Shown one piece after another: positions 6,181-13,840 of a stretch of 20,393 bases of DNA. A program made the position numbers and the translations under genes. The notes under the pieces are model-generated. The model had not been told where the DNA came from. It ran no database searches and saw nothing but the letters and a program-made list of their open reading frames with translations. Source of the DNA: an uncultured Lachnospiraceae bacterium. Its GTDB lineage: Bacteria; Bacillota; Clostridia; Lachnospirales; Lachnospiraceae. Location: assembly GCA_910576895.1 (NCBI GenBank), contig CAJTJZ010000011.1, positions 3,306 to 23,698 on the forward strand. Reading direction: 5' to 3'. Each line of letters starts with the position of its first letter. Position 1 is the stretch's first letter.

Positions 6181-6244
6181 ACTTCATTATATCATGAATT
6201 AAGAGATAATGTAAATATTAGTACAAAGAAAAAATTTTAAAGAA
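6181..6244 (+). repeat. Conserved leader, copy B
   Basis: Near-identical to 5622-5684, differing by a few substitutions and one extra A in an A run. Here it leads into the integrase gene instead of a mini-XRE gene. Confidence 0.8.
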
Positions 6245-6259
6245 AGGATGATGTTTAAT

Positions 6260-7126
6260 ATGATCATAGGTACAGCAGTTCCAAAGAAAATTCCAAATTA
6301 CCAAAAAAATAAGGTATTACTTAAAGTAATTGATGGTGGGAAGGATTCAAAGAAAATAGAGAAAAGAAACTTAGATGATTTTGAAAAGAAGTATAGTAAT
6401 AATAGTAACAATAGTAATAAAAAAAGTGATGTAAGTTCGGAAGTATATGCATTTAGAACAAAAGAAGAAATTAAGGCAATGATAGATGTTTTTGATAAAC
6501 ATATTATGGAAGCTCCTGATGATGAGAAAGAGAAAATTGCTGATAGAAATAAATTGCTATTTTTGCTTGGAATCCATATGGGTTTAAGAGCGTCTGATTT
6601 AAGAATGCTGAAATGGTCTTTTTTCTATGACAAAAATATGGAGTTTATAGAAGGGAAAAGGGAAATAAAACCAAAAAAAACAAGAAAAGCAAATAAATTT
6701 GTTCCTATTTTTGTAAATGATTTGGTAAGAAACATTATTGAAAATCATATAAAGAAATATCCAATAGAGGAGATAGATACTTATATTTTTATATCAAGGA
6801 AATCTACAGGCAGAAAAAAGACAAATGATAATGATATAGAAGATAGTAAAGGTAATATGCCAATAGCGGAATCTTCTATATGGAGAATTTTAAAGGATGC
6901 TGCTATCGAAGCAGGAATTAAACAGAACATTGGTTCTCATTCACTTAGGAAAACGTTTGGGTACTGGATATGGCATAACGCTAAAAATAAAGAAGATGCA
7001 TTGGTGAAGCTTCAAATGATTTTTAATCATAATAGTACACAAACGACAGCAAAATATATTGGAATTACAGATGAAGAAATATCTAATATGTATAATAGTA
7101 TTGATTTAGGATTTGGATTTATGTAA
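6260..7126 (+). CDS. Tyrosine recombinase (integrase) lacking an evident N-terminal core-binding domain
   Basis: About 288 residues. The catalytic domain (about 65-280) shows the full set of residues: R110 in MGLRASDL, a lysine in the KTRKANKFVP strand, H227 and R230 in HSLRKTFGYW, H257 in IFNHNSTQTTAKY, and the nucleophile Y266. The first 65 residues are basic and low complexity (a stretch of N and S around residue 50) instead of the usual SAM-like core-binding domain. It catalyses site-specific recombination, presumably integration and excision. Start uncertain: ATG 6248, 6251 and 6260 share the frame. I prefer 6260 because AAAGGA (6243-6248) is too close to the first two. It heads an early operon behind a repressor-controlled promoter. 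Confidence 0.85.
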   Translation: MIIGTAVPKKIPNYQKNKVLLKVIDGGKDSKKIEKRNLDDFEKKYSNNSNNSNKKSDVSSEVYAFRTKEEIKAMIDVFDKHIMEAPDDEKEKIADRNKLLFLLGIHMGLRASDLRMLKWSFFYDKNMEFIEGKREIKPKKTRKANKFVPIFVNDLVRNIIENHIKKYPIEEIDTYIFISRKSTGRKKTNDNDIEDSKGNMPIAESSIWRILKDAAIEAGIKQNIGSHSLRKTFGYWIWHNAKNKEDALVKLQMIFNHNSTQTTAKYIGITDEEISNMYNSIDLGFGFM

Positions 7127-7184
7127 ACTCTATAATTCATATAGAAGTTATAAATATTTAAAAATTAAATGAAGGAGGATGACA

Positions 7185-7994
7185 ATGGATGAATTAGAAG
7201 TGATAAGTATTAGTGGAGTTGACTGCTATGAAAAAGATGGAATAGCTTATCTGAAACTGGAAAATGTAGCAAGAGGGTTAGGATTTATTAAAACCGAAAT
7301 GAAGCAGGGAACAAAATATGTTACTATTCGTTGGGAGCGAGTATTCAGATTTTTAGAAGAACTTGGTTTCGACCACAAGTGGGCGAAGGACAATTTTATC
7401 CCTGAAAACATCTTTTACCGACTTGCTATGAAAGCAAAAAATGAAACAGCAGAAAAGTTCCAAGCAAAAGTGGCAGACGAAATTATACCATCTATTAGAA
7501 AACATGGAATTTATGCAACAGATAATGTAATGGATAATATTCTTGATAATCCTGATTTCGGAATCAGACTTTTGAAAGAACTTAAAAAAGAACGTGAAGA
7601 AAAGAAAGAAATAAAAGAAGAATTAACAAAAGCAAAAAAGCAGCTTGCTAAGCAAAAATATCATGTAGGATTTTCGCTTATAGTACAAGATACAGATGGA
7701 GCAATACCTATGGATGAGTTTTCAGCAGCACTATGTAAAAAGGGATTTCAGATAGGTAGAAATAATTTATATCAATTTCTTCGTAAGAAAAAAATTTTAA
7801 AAGAAAATAACATTCCTTATAGAAAATACATAGATGCTGAATTATTTAAAGTAGTCTTAACTACAAAGGAAGATTCTGTATTTTCTAAAACACTAATTAC
7901 TGGAAAAGGACAAATTTTTATAGCTAAAAAATTAATGGATTCAGGTTTGCTTCAAAATGTATTAAATGAAGAAGTAGTGGAAAATAGTAAATAG
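7185..7994 (+). CDS. Phage antirepressor (BRO-N-like N terminus, KilAC-like C terminus)
   Basis: About 269 residues. The N-terminal region (10-110) has the antirepressor pattern: a short strand pair, LENVARGLGF, KYVTIRWERV, FIPENIFYRLAMKAKNETAEKFQ, then IIPSIRKHGIYAT. A charged coiled linker (KELKKEREEKKEIKEELTKAKKQ) joins it to a C-terminal KilAC/winged-helix-like domain (DEFSAALCKKGFQIGRNNLYQFLRKKKIL). Such proteins inactivate phage repressors or act in induction. ATG 7179 is directly abutted by AGGAGG (7173-7178), so ATG 7185 with 6-nt spacing is the better start. It lies between the integrase and the replication genes. Confidence 0.82.
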   Translation: MDELEVISISGVDCYEKDGIAYLKLENVARGLGFIKTEMKQGTKYVTIRWERVFRFLEELGFDHKWAKDNFIPENIFYRLAMKAKNETAEKFQAKVADEIIPSIRKHGIYATDNVMDNILDNPDFGIRLLKELKKEREEKKEIKEELTKAKKQLAKQKYHVGFSLIVQDTDGAIPMDEFSAALCKKGFQIGRNNLYQFLRKKKILKENNIPYRKYIDAELFKVVLTTKEDSVFSKTLITGKGQIFIAKKLMDSGLLQNVLNEEVVENSK

Positions 7995-8015
7995 AATAAA
8001 AAATGGAGGTAAACG

Positions 8016-8987
8016 ATGGCAGGTAGACCGAAAAAGCGGATTGATTACGCTGGCTGGTCTGTCGATATGTTCTCCAATGATATTAAAATTGACAAACTTC
8101 TGGATGCTCAAGGTTGGATGGGATTTGGAATCTATTTTTATCTCTGTCAAATGGCATTTGGGAGTGAAGGATACTACTATGAATGGAGCTATGACTTATG
8201 TGCATCAACGGCTAGGAAGATGGGCGGAGGCATTGGTTCTGGTACAGTAAAAGAAACTGTGGACTACTGCTTAAAAATTGGTCTTTTTGATAAAAGGCTG
8301 TTTGACAAGTGGGGAGTGCTTACCAGTAGAGGTATCCAAAAAAGTTATCTTGTCGTTCTAAAAAGTAAAAACCGCAAAGGAACAGAGATTTATAGGGATT
8401 ATTGGCTTCTTGATATTTCTAAAAAAGACGAGGATTATCAAGGTGTGGTTTTTGTACGCAAAAATAATTCAAAATTAGGAGAATTAGGAGAAGATAACGA
8501 TTTACTAAGAGTCAATGACCAAAGACTAGGAGAAGATAGCGATTTACTAGCACAAAAGGATAGTAGAGGAAAGGATAGGAAAGAAAAGGATAAAAAAGTA
8601 AATACTATTTGCACAGAGTCAGAAAATTCTGCCTCTATGCCGCCAGTGATATCCTTGATTTTGAATGATAAAACTTTCTATGATGTGTTTGAAAGTGATA
8701 TTGAAAACTGGAAAGACTTATATCCTGCGGTAGATATTATGCAGGAACTAAGAAAAATGAAAGGTTGGTTAGATAGTAATCCTACCAAGCGTAAAATAAG
8801 GAGAGATATTGGTAGTTTTATTAATTCTTGGCTTGCAAGGACACAAGACAGCGGTGGAACAAGAAAAACAAGCAGTTATTATAAAGGTGGTGAGAATTAT
8901 GAAAACGCTAGAGGCAACCATCAGCAGAATCATGGGCGAAGTGGGAGAAATGAAATTGAGCAGATGTGGGAAGAACTCTACAAATGA
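8016..8987 (+). CDS. Phage replisome organizer / DnaD-like replication initiator (DUF4373-type)
   Basis: A 323-residue protein. The N-terminal winged-helix domain (about 8-125; DYAGWSVDMFSNDIKIDKLLDAQGWMGFGIYFYLCQMAF...CLKIGLFDKRLF..WGVLTSRGIQK) is the DUF4373/Lin1244-type domain found in Firmicute phage replication initiators. A low-complexity charged region follows (about 160-200), then a DnaD-like helical segment (FYDVFESDIENWKDLYPAVDIMQELRKMKGWL) and a C-terminal tail with SFINSWLAR. It would bind the phage origin and recruit the helicase loader encoded immediately downstream, whose start overlaps this gene by 89 bp. GGAGG is 7 nt before the ATG. Confidence 0.85.
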   Translation: MAGRPKKRIDYAGWSVDMFSNDIKIDKLLDAQGWMGFGIYFYLCQMAFGSEGYYYEWSYDLCASTARKMGGGIGSGTVKETVDYCLKIGLFDKRLFDKWGVLTSRGIQKSYLVVLKSKNRKGTEIYRDYWLLDISKKDEDYQGVVFVRKNNSKLGELGEDNDLLRVNDQRLGEDSDLLAQKDSRGKDRKEKDKKVNTICTESENSASMPPVISLILNDKTFYDVFESDIENWKDLYPAVDIMQELRKMKGWLDSNPTKRKIRRDIGSFINSWLARTQDSGGTRKTSSYYKGGENYENARGNHQQNHGRSGRNEIEQMWEELYK

Positions 8988-9753
8988 TATTTGCCCTTTT
9001 TGTAAGAATACAGGATGGGAAGATGTTGATTATAAAGGACAAAAAGCTTCTGTTGAATGCAGATGTGGAATGTTCAAAAAAAATAGAATGAATAATCGAC
9101 TAAAGTTTGCTGCACTTCCCGAATCTTTTCATAGCACTAGACTTAGTAATTTTGACCTATCTATTTACAAGTCTAAGGAAAGTCAAAAAAAAGTATCTAC
9201 TGCTATGAAAGTAATAGAATATTGGATGAAGAATTTAGATGCCATGAAAGAAAATGGAATAGGTCTATACTTGTATTCTTATGCAAAAGGAAGTGGAAAA
9301 ACAAGGATGGCAGCCAGCATTGCAAATGAGCTAATTTATGAAAAGAAAATTCAGGTTAAGTTTGCTACTTCTTTACAAATTTTGAATGAGATTAAAGCTA
9401 CTTGGAATAATCGAAATAAAAGTGATGAGTATACGGAGAGTAAGTTATTAGATTTTCTTTCCACTGCAACCATCTTAATAATTGATGATTTTGGAATGGA
9501 GAACTTTAAGGACTGGATAGATGATAAATTTAACCATATCATAAACAGCAGATACAATGAAAGAAAAATTACTATCTTTACAAGTAATTTGCCACTTGAT
9601 CAGCTAAAATATGATGACCGTATTACAAATCGAATTATGGAAAGGACATTTCAAATTCCGTTTCCAGAGGAATGTATTCGGGAAGTGATAGCAAAGCAAA
9701 ATATGATGGAATTAATTGGGGCAATGAGAATGGAGGAAAATAACTGTGGATAA
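8899..9753 (+). CDS. DnaC/DnaI-like helicase loader ATPase
   Basis: About 284 residues. The N terminus has a zinc-binding cluster (ICPFCKNTGW, then VECRCG), as in DnaI/phage loaders. The AAA+ core has a Walker A-like motif SYAKGSGKTR, Walker B ILIIDDFGME and sensor 1 TIFTSNLPL, followed by RITNRIMERTFQIPF with the arginine-finger region. It would load the replicative helicase at the origin defined by the upstream initiator. The start at ATG 8899 follows AAAGGTGGTGA and lies inside the end of the previous gene in another frame; the open frame reaches back to 8809 without a ribosome binding site. It is the last gene of the early operon. Confidence 0.88.
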   Translation: MKTLEATISRIMGEVGEMKLSRCGKNSTNDICPFCKNTGWEDVDYKGQKASVECRCGMFKKNRMNNRLKFAALPESFHSTRLSNFDLSIYKSKESQKKVSTAMKVIEYWMKNLDAMKENGIGLYLYSYAKGSGKTRMAASIANELIYEKKIQVKFATSLQILNEIKATWNNRNKSDEYTESKLLDFLSTATILIIDDFGMENFKDWIDDKFNHIINSRYNERKITIFTSNLPLDQLKYDDRITNRIMERTFQIPFPEECIREVIAKQNMMELIGAMRMEENNCG

Positions 9754-9825
9754 AGTAAGCAGGTGACGTATTCCCACCATTTTAAGAAGTAGGAGATTTC
9801 TTGCTAATATTTTATTAAAGAAATA

Positions 9826-9877
9826 AAAGAGGCTATCATTTTAAGAAATAAAAATTCTTAGAGTGATAGTCTTTTAA
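9826..9877 (+). terminator. Terminator of the integrase/replication operon
   Basis: An interrupted hairpin: AAAGAGGCTATCA pairs with TGATAGTCTTTT, with an inner TAAGAA/TTCTTA helix (9842-9847 with 9855-9860), followed by TTTTAAT. The rest of 9754-10130 has no gene that I can support. Confidence 0.6.
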
Positions 9878-10136
9878 TATACACATTAAAAGATAAAAAA
9901 TAGTAGTAAATAATTGAGTTATATAAATTTGTTTTAAAAATAGGTTATAGGAATATACTTCAGTTAGTTTTGGAAATAGTCCTAAAAAACTGTTGTATTT
10001 TAGTAAAGATTGGATTAAGAAGTTGTTTTACTTTCAAAGTACATTTTATAGGAAATTGTAGAAATTAAAAAAAGGGAAAAGATTAAAAACTTGTAAACTG
10101 GTATAACTAAAATATATTGTAAAATCAAAAAAAGAC

Positions 10137-10167
10137 TTGAATATTTTTTCAAAAAATGTTATATAAT
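10137..10167 (+). promoter_or_regulatory. Promoter of the ATPase/TOPRIM operon
   Basis: TTGAAT (10137-10142) with TATATA at 10160-10165 (17-bp spacer) or the overlapping TATAAT at 10162-10167 (19 bp). It overlaps the longer open frame from 10156, supporting the internal start at 10198. Confidence 0.5.
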
Positions 10168-10197
10168 ATAACAAAAATTAAAAAAGAAGAGGATATT

Positions 10198-11529
10198 ATG
10201 TTTGTAAAAATTAGATTAAAAAATTATAAATCACTTGTAGATTTTTCTGTTGACTTTTTACAGAAAAAAGGTGTTGCTAAGAAAGCAATATTTGTATATG
10301 GAGAAAATGGTGTCGGAAAATCAAATTTTGCTTCTGCGTTTTATACATTATATGAATCAATTCAAACGCTGTCTGTTAGAAGGGTTATTCAAACCATTCT
10401 AGAAAAAAAATATGAAGACAAGGAAATTAATGAAGAATTTATTAAATATTTTTCTAGAAATTTGAGAGATACAGAATCAATTATCAATAATTGTAAAACA
10501 ATAAATTCTGATGAAAATATGGAACTTGAGTTTGATTTTATTCTCAATGGTAAAATGGGAACATATTTGTTGGTTTATGATAATGAAAAACTGATTCGTG
10601 AAAAACTTTCATATGTTTTGAATAAAAATAAATGTGTTCTATTTGATTTATCAGAAAACGAAAAAATAATTAATAAAAAATTATTTTTAGATCCAGAATA
10701 TGCTGATAAGATTAGAAATATGGTTTTACAATATGAAGGAAAACATAGTTTATTATCTATTATTATAAATGAAAAAGAAGAAAAGACAGAAGGATATATA
10801 GAAAGTAAAATTCATAAAGCGTTGGATGAAGTTATTTTATTCTTTATGACAATGTCAATAAAGGTAAAAAATGGAGATAAAGGAGAACGGGGAGCATTAA
10901 GATTATTTCATCCTATAGTTGCAGAATTAACAGATGGAACAATTAATATAGACGAGCAAGTAGAACTGGATAATGCAGAAGTATTATTAAATGAATTTTT
11001 TACGAAAACATATAGTGATATTAAAGAGGTATATTATAAAAGAAAGCAGGAAAATAATAAAATTAAATATGAATTATTTTTTAGAAAAATGGTTTATAAT
11101 GAAATTTTAGAGGTTAGTTATGAAGCAGAATCAACAGGAACATTGCATTTGATAAATATTTTACCATTTTTGTTAATGAGTATTGAAAATACAGTTGTAG
11201 TAATTGATGAGATTGATACAGGTATTCATGATTTATTAGTTGACAATATTCTGAACAATATTATTGATTCTATTAATGGACAGTTAATTGTTACAACTCA
11301 TAATACTATGCTTTTAGATTCTGATATTAATCCAGAATATATTTATAGTTTTATTGTTGATGAGTATGCGAATAAGGAGCTTGTTTCTATTGCTGATTTT
11401 GAAGATAGAACACATCCAAATTTAAATTATAGAAGTAGATATTTAAAGGGGATGTATGGTGGGATACCACATTTGGGAGATATTGATTTTGAAGAGTTGA
11501 ACGATATATTTAAGCTAGAGGGGAAGTAA
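10198..11529 (+). CDS. AAA-family ATPase, RloA/AbiLi-like (probable phage defence)
   Basis: A 443-residue ABC/SMC-type ATPase without a long coiled coil. Motifs: Walker A GENGVGKS at 35-42; a signature-like segment ESTGTLHLINILPFLL at 311-326; Walker B VVVIDEID at about 333-340; and the switch histidine TTH at 366-368. This is the AAA_15/AAA_21 layout seen in RloA, AbiLi and the ATPase of PARIS-like systems. These pair with a TOPRIM-type protein, here encoded 1 bp downstream. The likely role is sensing phage infection and activating the partner. ATG 10198 with AGAGG upstream is preferred. It is an operon of two genes with its own promoter, located between phage modules, a typical place for defence cargo. 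Confidence 0.78.
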   Translation: MFVKIRLKNYKSLVDFSVDFLQKKGVAKKAIFVYGENGVGKSNFASAFYTLYESIQTLSVRRVIQTILEKKYEDKEINEEFIKYFSRNLRDTESIINNCKTINSDENMELEFDFILNGKMGTYLLVYDNEKLIREKLSYVLNKNKCVLFDLSENEKIINKKLFLDPEYADKIRNMVLQYEGKHSLLSIIINEKEEKTEGYIESKIHKALDEVILFFMTMSIKVKNGDKGERGALRLFHPIVAELTDGTINIDEQVELDNAEVLLNEFFTKTYSDIKEVYYKRKQENNKIKYELFFRKMVYNEILEVSYEAESTGTLHLINILPFLLMSIENTVVVIDEIDTGIHDLLVDNILNNIIDSINGQLIVTTHNTMLLDSDINPEYIYSFIVDEYANKELVSIADFEDRTHPNLNYRSRYLKGMYGGIPHLGDIDFEELNDIFKLEGK

Positions 11530-11530
11530 T

Positions 11531-12124
11531 ATGGCAAAGAGAAAACCTAATTATTTAAAATGTATCGTGATAGTACATGGAAAATCAGAGAAGCAGATAT
11601 GTGATTATATTAAATCTAAGTTACGTTTTCAGATGGAAATTATTAGTAAGGATAAGGGACAAAAATCAATCCAAATTAATGGTCTTCAAACTTTGTTCAA
11701 TAAAGATAAAAGATTGTCTACGTATAATGAATTTATAACTTATTTTTCAAATATAGAGTTTGAGGGTAAGAAAAATAAAATAGCATCTTATTTTAAAATA
11801 TTTATTATTATGGATACAGATGATTGCTTGGATGAGCAAAGAGAAAAATATATTAGCAAAAAACTTTTTAAAGGACATTGGGCATATGATTATATAGTAC
11901 CTATTTTTAATTCACCAGAGTTGGAAAGTATAATGATAAAAGCAGGGATCAAATTTGAAAAGAAGGGAGATGAAAGGAAAAAGGAATATATTAGGATTTT
12001 TCCAACAGATAAAAAATATATGAAAAATGAATCCATAGAATTAGCTTCTTTCGCAAAGGACTTAACAGCAATAGAAGGAACAAATATGGAGATTTTTATT
12101 AATTATTGTGTTCAAAAAAGTTAA
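11531..12124 (+). CDS. RloB/AbiLii-like TOPRIM-fold protein (partner of the ATPase)
   Basis: A 197-residue protein. The N-terminal strand-loop CIVIVHGKSEKQICDYI (11-27) corresponds to the first TOPRIM motif, and FIIMDTDDCLDEQ (D95, D97, D98) to the DxD motif. SPELESIMI is typical of RloB. The first motif reads HGKSE where TOPRIM proteins usually have EG at the H position, so a usual acidic residue seems replaced at H16. The family (RloB, AbiLii) is linked to anti-phage activity with an ATPase partner. It begins 1 bp after the ATPase stop with GAGGGGAAG as ribosome binding site, so the pair is co-translated. PARIS AriB is another relative but is usually longer. Confidence 0.7.
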   Translation: MAKRKPNYLKCIVIVHGKSEKQICDYIKSKLRFQMEIISKDKGQKSIQINGLQTLFNKDKRLSTYNEFITYFSNIEFEGKKNKIASYFKIFIIMDTDDCLDEQREKYISKKLFKGHWAYDYIVPIFNSPELESIMIKAGIKFEKKGDERKKEYIRIFPTDKKYMKNESIELASFAKDLTAIEGTNMEIFINYCVQKS

Positions 12125-12170
12125 GAATATTTTACAAAATAAATAAGGATTATTTAAACAAAATAAAAAA

Positions 12171-12338
12171 GTGAAAGAATCCATAGTTACAGAAGATGAT
12201 TTTTCTATACTTTACATGGGATATACAAGAGAAAAAGCTACAATGTTGAAAGAAAGATACATTGAAGTTTTCAATATTGTATACTTGACCAAATGTCCGT
12301 TTTATACTTATTTAATTGAAATGCTTGATATTTTTTGA
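12171..12338 (+). CDS. Small hypothetical protein, 55 aa
   Basis: A GTG-started frame of 55 residues: an acidic start (TEDDFSILYMGY), a charged helix (TREKATMLKERYIEVF) and a hydrophobic end (YLIEMLDIF). It lies between the TOPRIM gene and the recombinase-fold gene, and its TGA runs into the ribosome binding site of the latter. The composition looks protein-like, but there is no clear ribosome binding site for GTG 12171, and the frame is open only back to 12147. It may be a truncated remnant. I do not recognise the family. Confidence 0.35.
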   Translation: MKESIVTEDDFSILYMGYTREKATMLKERYIEVFNIVYLTKCPFYTYLIEMLDIF

Positions 12339-12350
12339 AAGGAAAATTCT

Positions 12351-13307
12351 ATGGGAAAGATAGATGAATTTGTAGAAATTCAAAACGAAACAAATCGAGT
12401 TGCAAAGAATTTGTTTAAAAAATTGTGTGCTTTAGGATATGGTGATGATTTTTTAGAAAAATGTCAGGATGTGAATTCTATTGAGCAGATTATTTTAAAA
12501 TTAAGTCCAAATAGTACAAGATCAATTACTACTATTTGTTCTTTATTAAGTGCCTATGCAAACTATACAGGCAATGATATTGCCTATCAAATGATAAAAA
12601 ATATTGATAGAAACTTGTTATGGGAAAAGGCAAAACCAAACGCAAAAAAAAAGTACATATCACATGAAACATATCTTAATGTAATTCATGAAATCAGTAA
12701 GAATGAAAAGCCAAAAGAACTAAATGGTTTCTATTATCGAACATTGTTTAAAGTAATTTATGAAGGTGTTTATTGTGACGATATGAGCGTAATTGCAAAT
12801 TTAAAATCATCGGATATAAAAGGTAATATAGTTGAACTTCATACAGATGATAAGGAATCTTATAAAATAAAGCTGCCTAGTGATTTAATCAAGGATTTAA
12901 AAAAATTATCACATTGTGATGAATGGGAACGAAAAAATCGTTTTGGAGAATTTAGAGTAAAAACTTTTGGGAAATATCCAGATAGTTGCTTTAAGATTGA
13001 AAATCGTAAGAGTAGTTCTGAAACTACTTATAGATTTGGATATTATAATAGATTAAGAAAAATTGCAAAAGAGTATATAGGATATAATTTAGTACCATTG
13101 CAATTATTTATTAGCGGTATCATGTATCGCATTTGTCTGAAATTAGATGAGAATAATATATCCTTAGATGATGCCTTTGCAGACCAAAATAGAGACAAAA
13201 AAGTAAGTAATATTATTACGGCTGAACTGTTGAGATGTAATCACAAGATACCAGTAAGGGCATTTCGGGAACAAGTGATTGGACATTTAGATGTATTTAG
13301 AGAATAG
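12351..13307 (+). CDS. Tyrosine-recombinase-fold protein without catalytic residues (MrpR-like phage repressor candidate)
   Basis: A 318-residue protein. The N-terminal helical part (about 1-95; NETNRVAKNLFKKLCALGY...TRSITTICSLLSAYANYTG) resembles a core-binding domain. The C-terminal part follows the recombinase catalytic fold (FYYRTLFKVIYEGVYCDDMSVIANLKSSDI where integrases have the catalytic Arg; VPLQLFISGIMYRICLKL where they have HxLR; REQVIGHLDVF near the end). The first Arg, the HxLR box and the Tyr are not preserved. A recombinase fold turned DNA-binding repressor is known for SPbeta MrpR (YopR), the lytic-cycle repressor. AAAGGA is 7 nt before the ATG. The fold is moderately supported; the repressor role is inferred. 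Confidence 0.6.
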   Translation: MGKIDEFVEIQNETNRVAKNLFKKLCALGYGDDFLEKCQDVNSIEQIILKLSPNSTRSITTICSLLSAYANYTGNDIAYQMIKNIDRNLLWEKAKPNAKKKYISHETYLNVIHEISKNEKPKELNGFYYRTLFKVIYEGVYCDDMSVIANLKSSDIKGNIVELHTDDKESYKIKLPSDLIKDLKKLSHCDEWERKNRFGEFRVKTFGKYPDSCFKIENRKSSSETTYRFGYYNRLRKIAKEYIGYNLVPLQLFISGIMYRICLKLDENNISLDDAFADQNRDKKVSNIITAELLRCNHKIPVRAFREQVIGHLDVFRE

Positions 13308-13320
13308 TAGTAAGAAAAAT

Positions 13321-13332
13321 GAACATATGTTT
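13321..13332 (+). promoter_or_regulatory. LexA-like box after the MrpR-like gene
   Basis: GAACATATGTTT fits the Firmicute LexA/DinR site GAAC-4-GTTY. The same 12 bases occur on the minus strand at 14814-14803. No convincing promoter surrounds this copy, so it may be a relic. Two tiny frames (from 13327 and 13374) in 13308-13403 look like remnants. Confidence 0.35.
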
Positions 13333-13397
13333 GCGATATATGATAATATCTATAAAGTAAGAAAATTATTGAGATGATAGAGGAAATTGAGAATACA

Positions 13398-13444
13398 AAA
13401 AAGGAGAACTTCTATATAAAATAATATATATTGTAGAAGTTCTC
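13398..13444 (-). terminator. Terminator of the XRE repressor gene (possibly bidirectional)
   Basis: GAGAACTTCTA (13404-13414) and TAGAAGTTCTC (13434-13444) form an 11-bp perfect stem. On the minus strand it is followed by CCTTTTTTG, a good T tract, placing it after the minus-strand repressor ending at 13469. Confidence 0.7.
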
Positions 13445-13468
13445 TTAAGTTACGAATATCAAGGAATT

Positions 13469-13840
13469 TTATTTATCAAAATTATATTTCTCTTGACATT
13501 CAAGCAGACTTTCCATTAAAGAGTATACAGCCTTCTTATGCCCAAACGTAAGTTGGCTATACATTTTCATTATCTTAGTTTCTTTTATTGCTTGTTTTGG
13601 TTCAATATTATTTTTTTCTGAATCTTCTTTCCAAGGTGTCAAATCTTCTAACTCAATACCTAAAACATCAGCAAAAGTTTTTAATTTAATAATATCTAAT
13701 GTCCGAATGTTTCCAGCTTCATACTTCTGTACGGTAGCCTCGGTAAGATTAACTTTATCAGCTAATTCTTTTAATGTCAAATTTTTTTCTTTTCGATATT
13801 TTTTTATATTATTACCGATCTTAGTTGCAAATTGACTGAT
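13469..13840 (-). CDS. XRE-family phage repressor, apparent non-canonical (ATC) start
   Basis: The helix-turn-helix reads IKKYRKEKNLTLKELADKV.LTEATVQKYEAGNIRTLDIIKLKTFADVLGIELEDLTPW, followed by a helical C terminus. A start at the first usual codon (TTG, 13780) removes helix 1 of the domain. The same frame is open back to 13846 and encodes SQFATKIGNNIKKYRKEKN, exactly what repressors of this type carry, but contains no ATG, GTG or TTG. The ATC at 13840-13838 lies 8 nt after GGAAGGGGGG, ideal spacing for initiation. So either ATC is used, or the original ATG was mutated. It faces the Cro-like gene at 13995 across shared operators. Confidence 0.65.
   Translation of the reverse strand: MSQFATKIGNNIKKYRKEKNLTLKELADKVNLTEATVQKYEAGNIRTLDIIKLKTFADVLGIELEDLTPWKEDSEKNNIEPKQAIKETKIMKMYSQLTFGHKKAVYSLMESLLECQEKYNFDK

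Noticed and set aside
9754..10130. Possible small genes in the gap after the helicase loader
   Set aside because: All frames are broken by frequent stops and none has a ribosome binding site; only the terminator and the next promoter are supported.
10156..10197. Upstream start for the AAA ATPase
   Set aside because: It overlaps the -10 region; ATG 10198 has a ribosome binding site and begins exactly at the conserved first strand.
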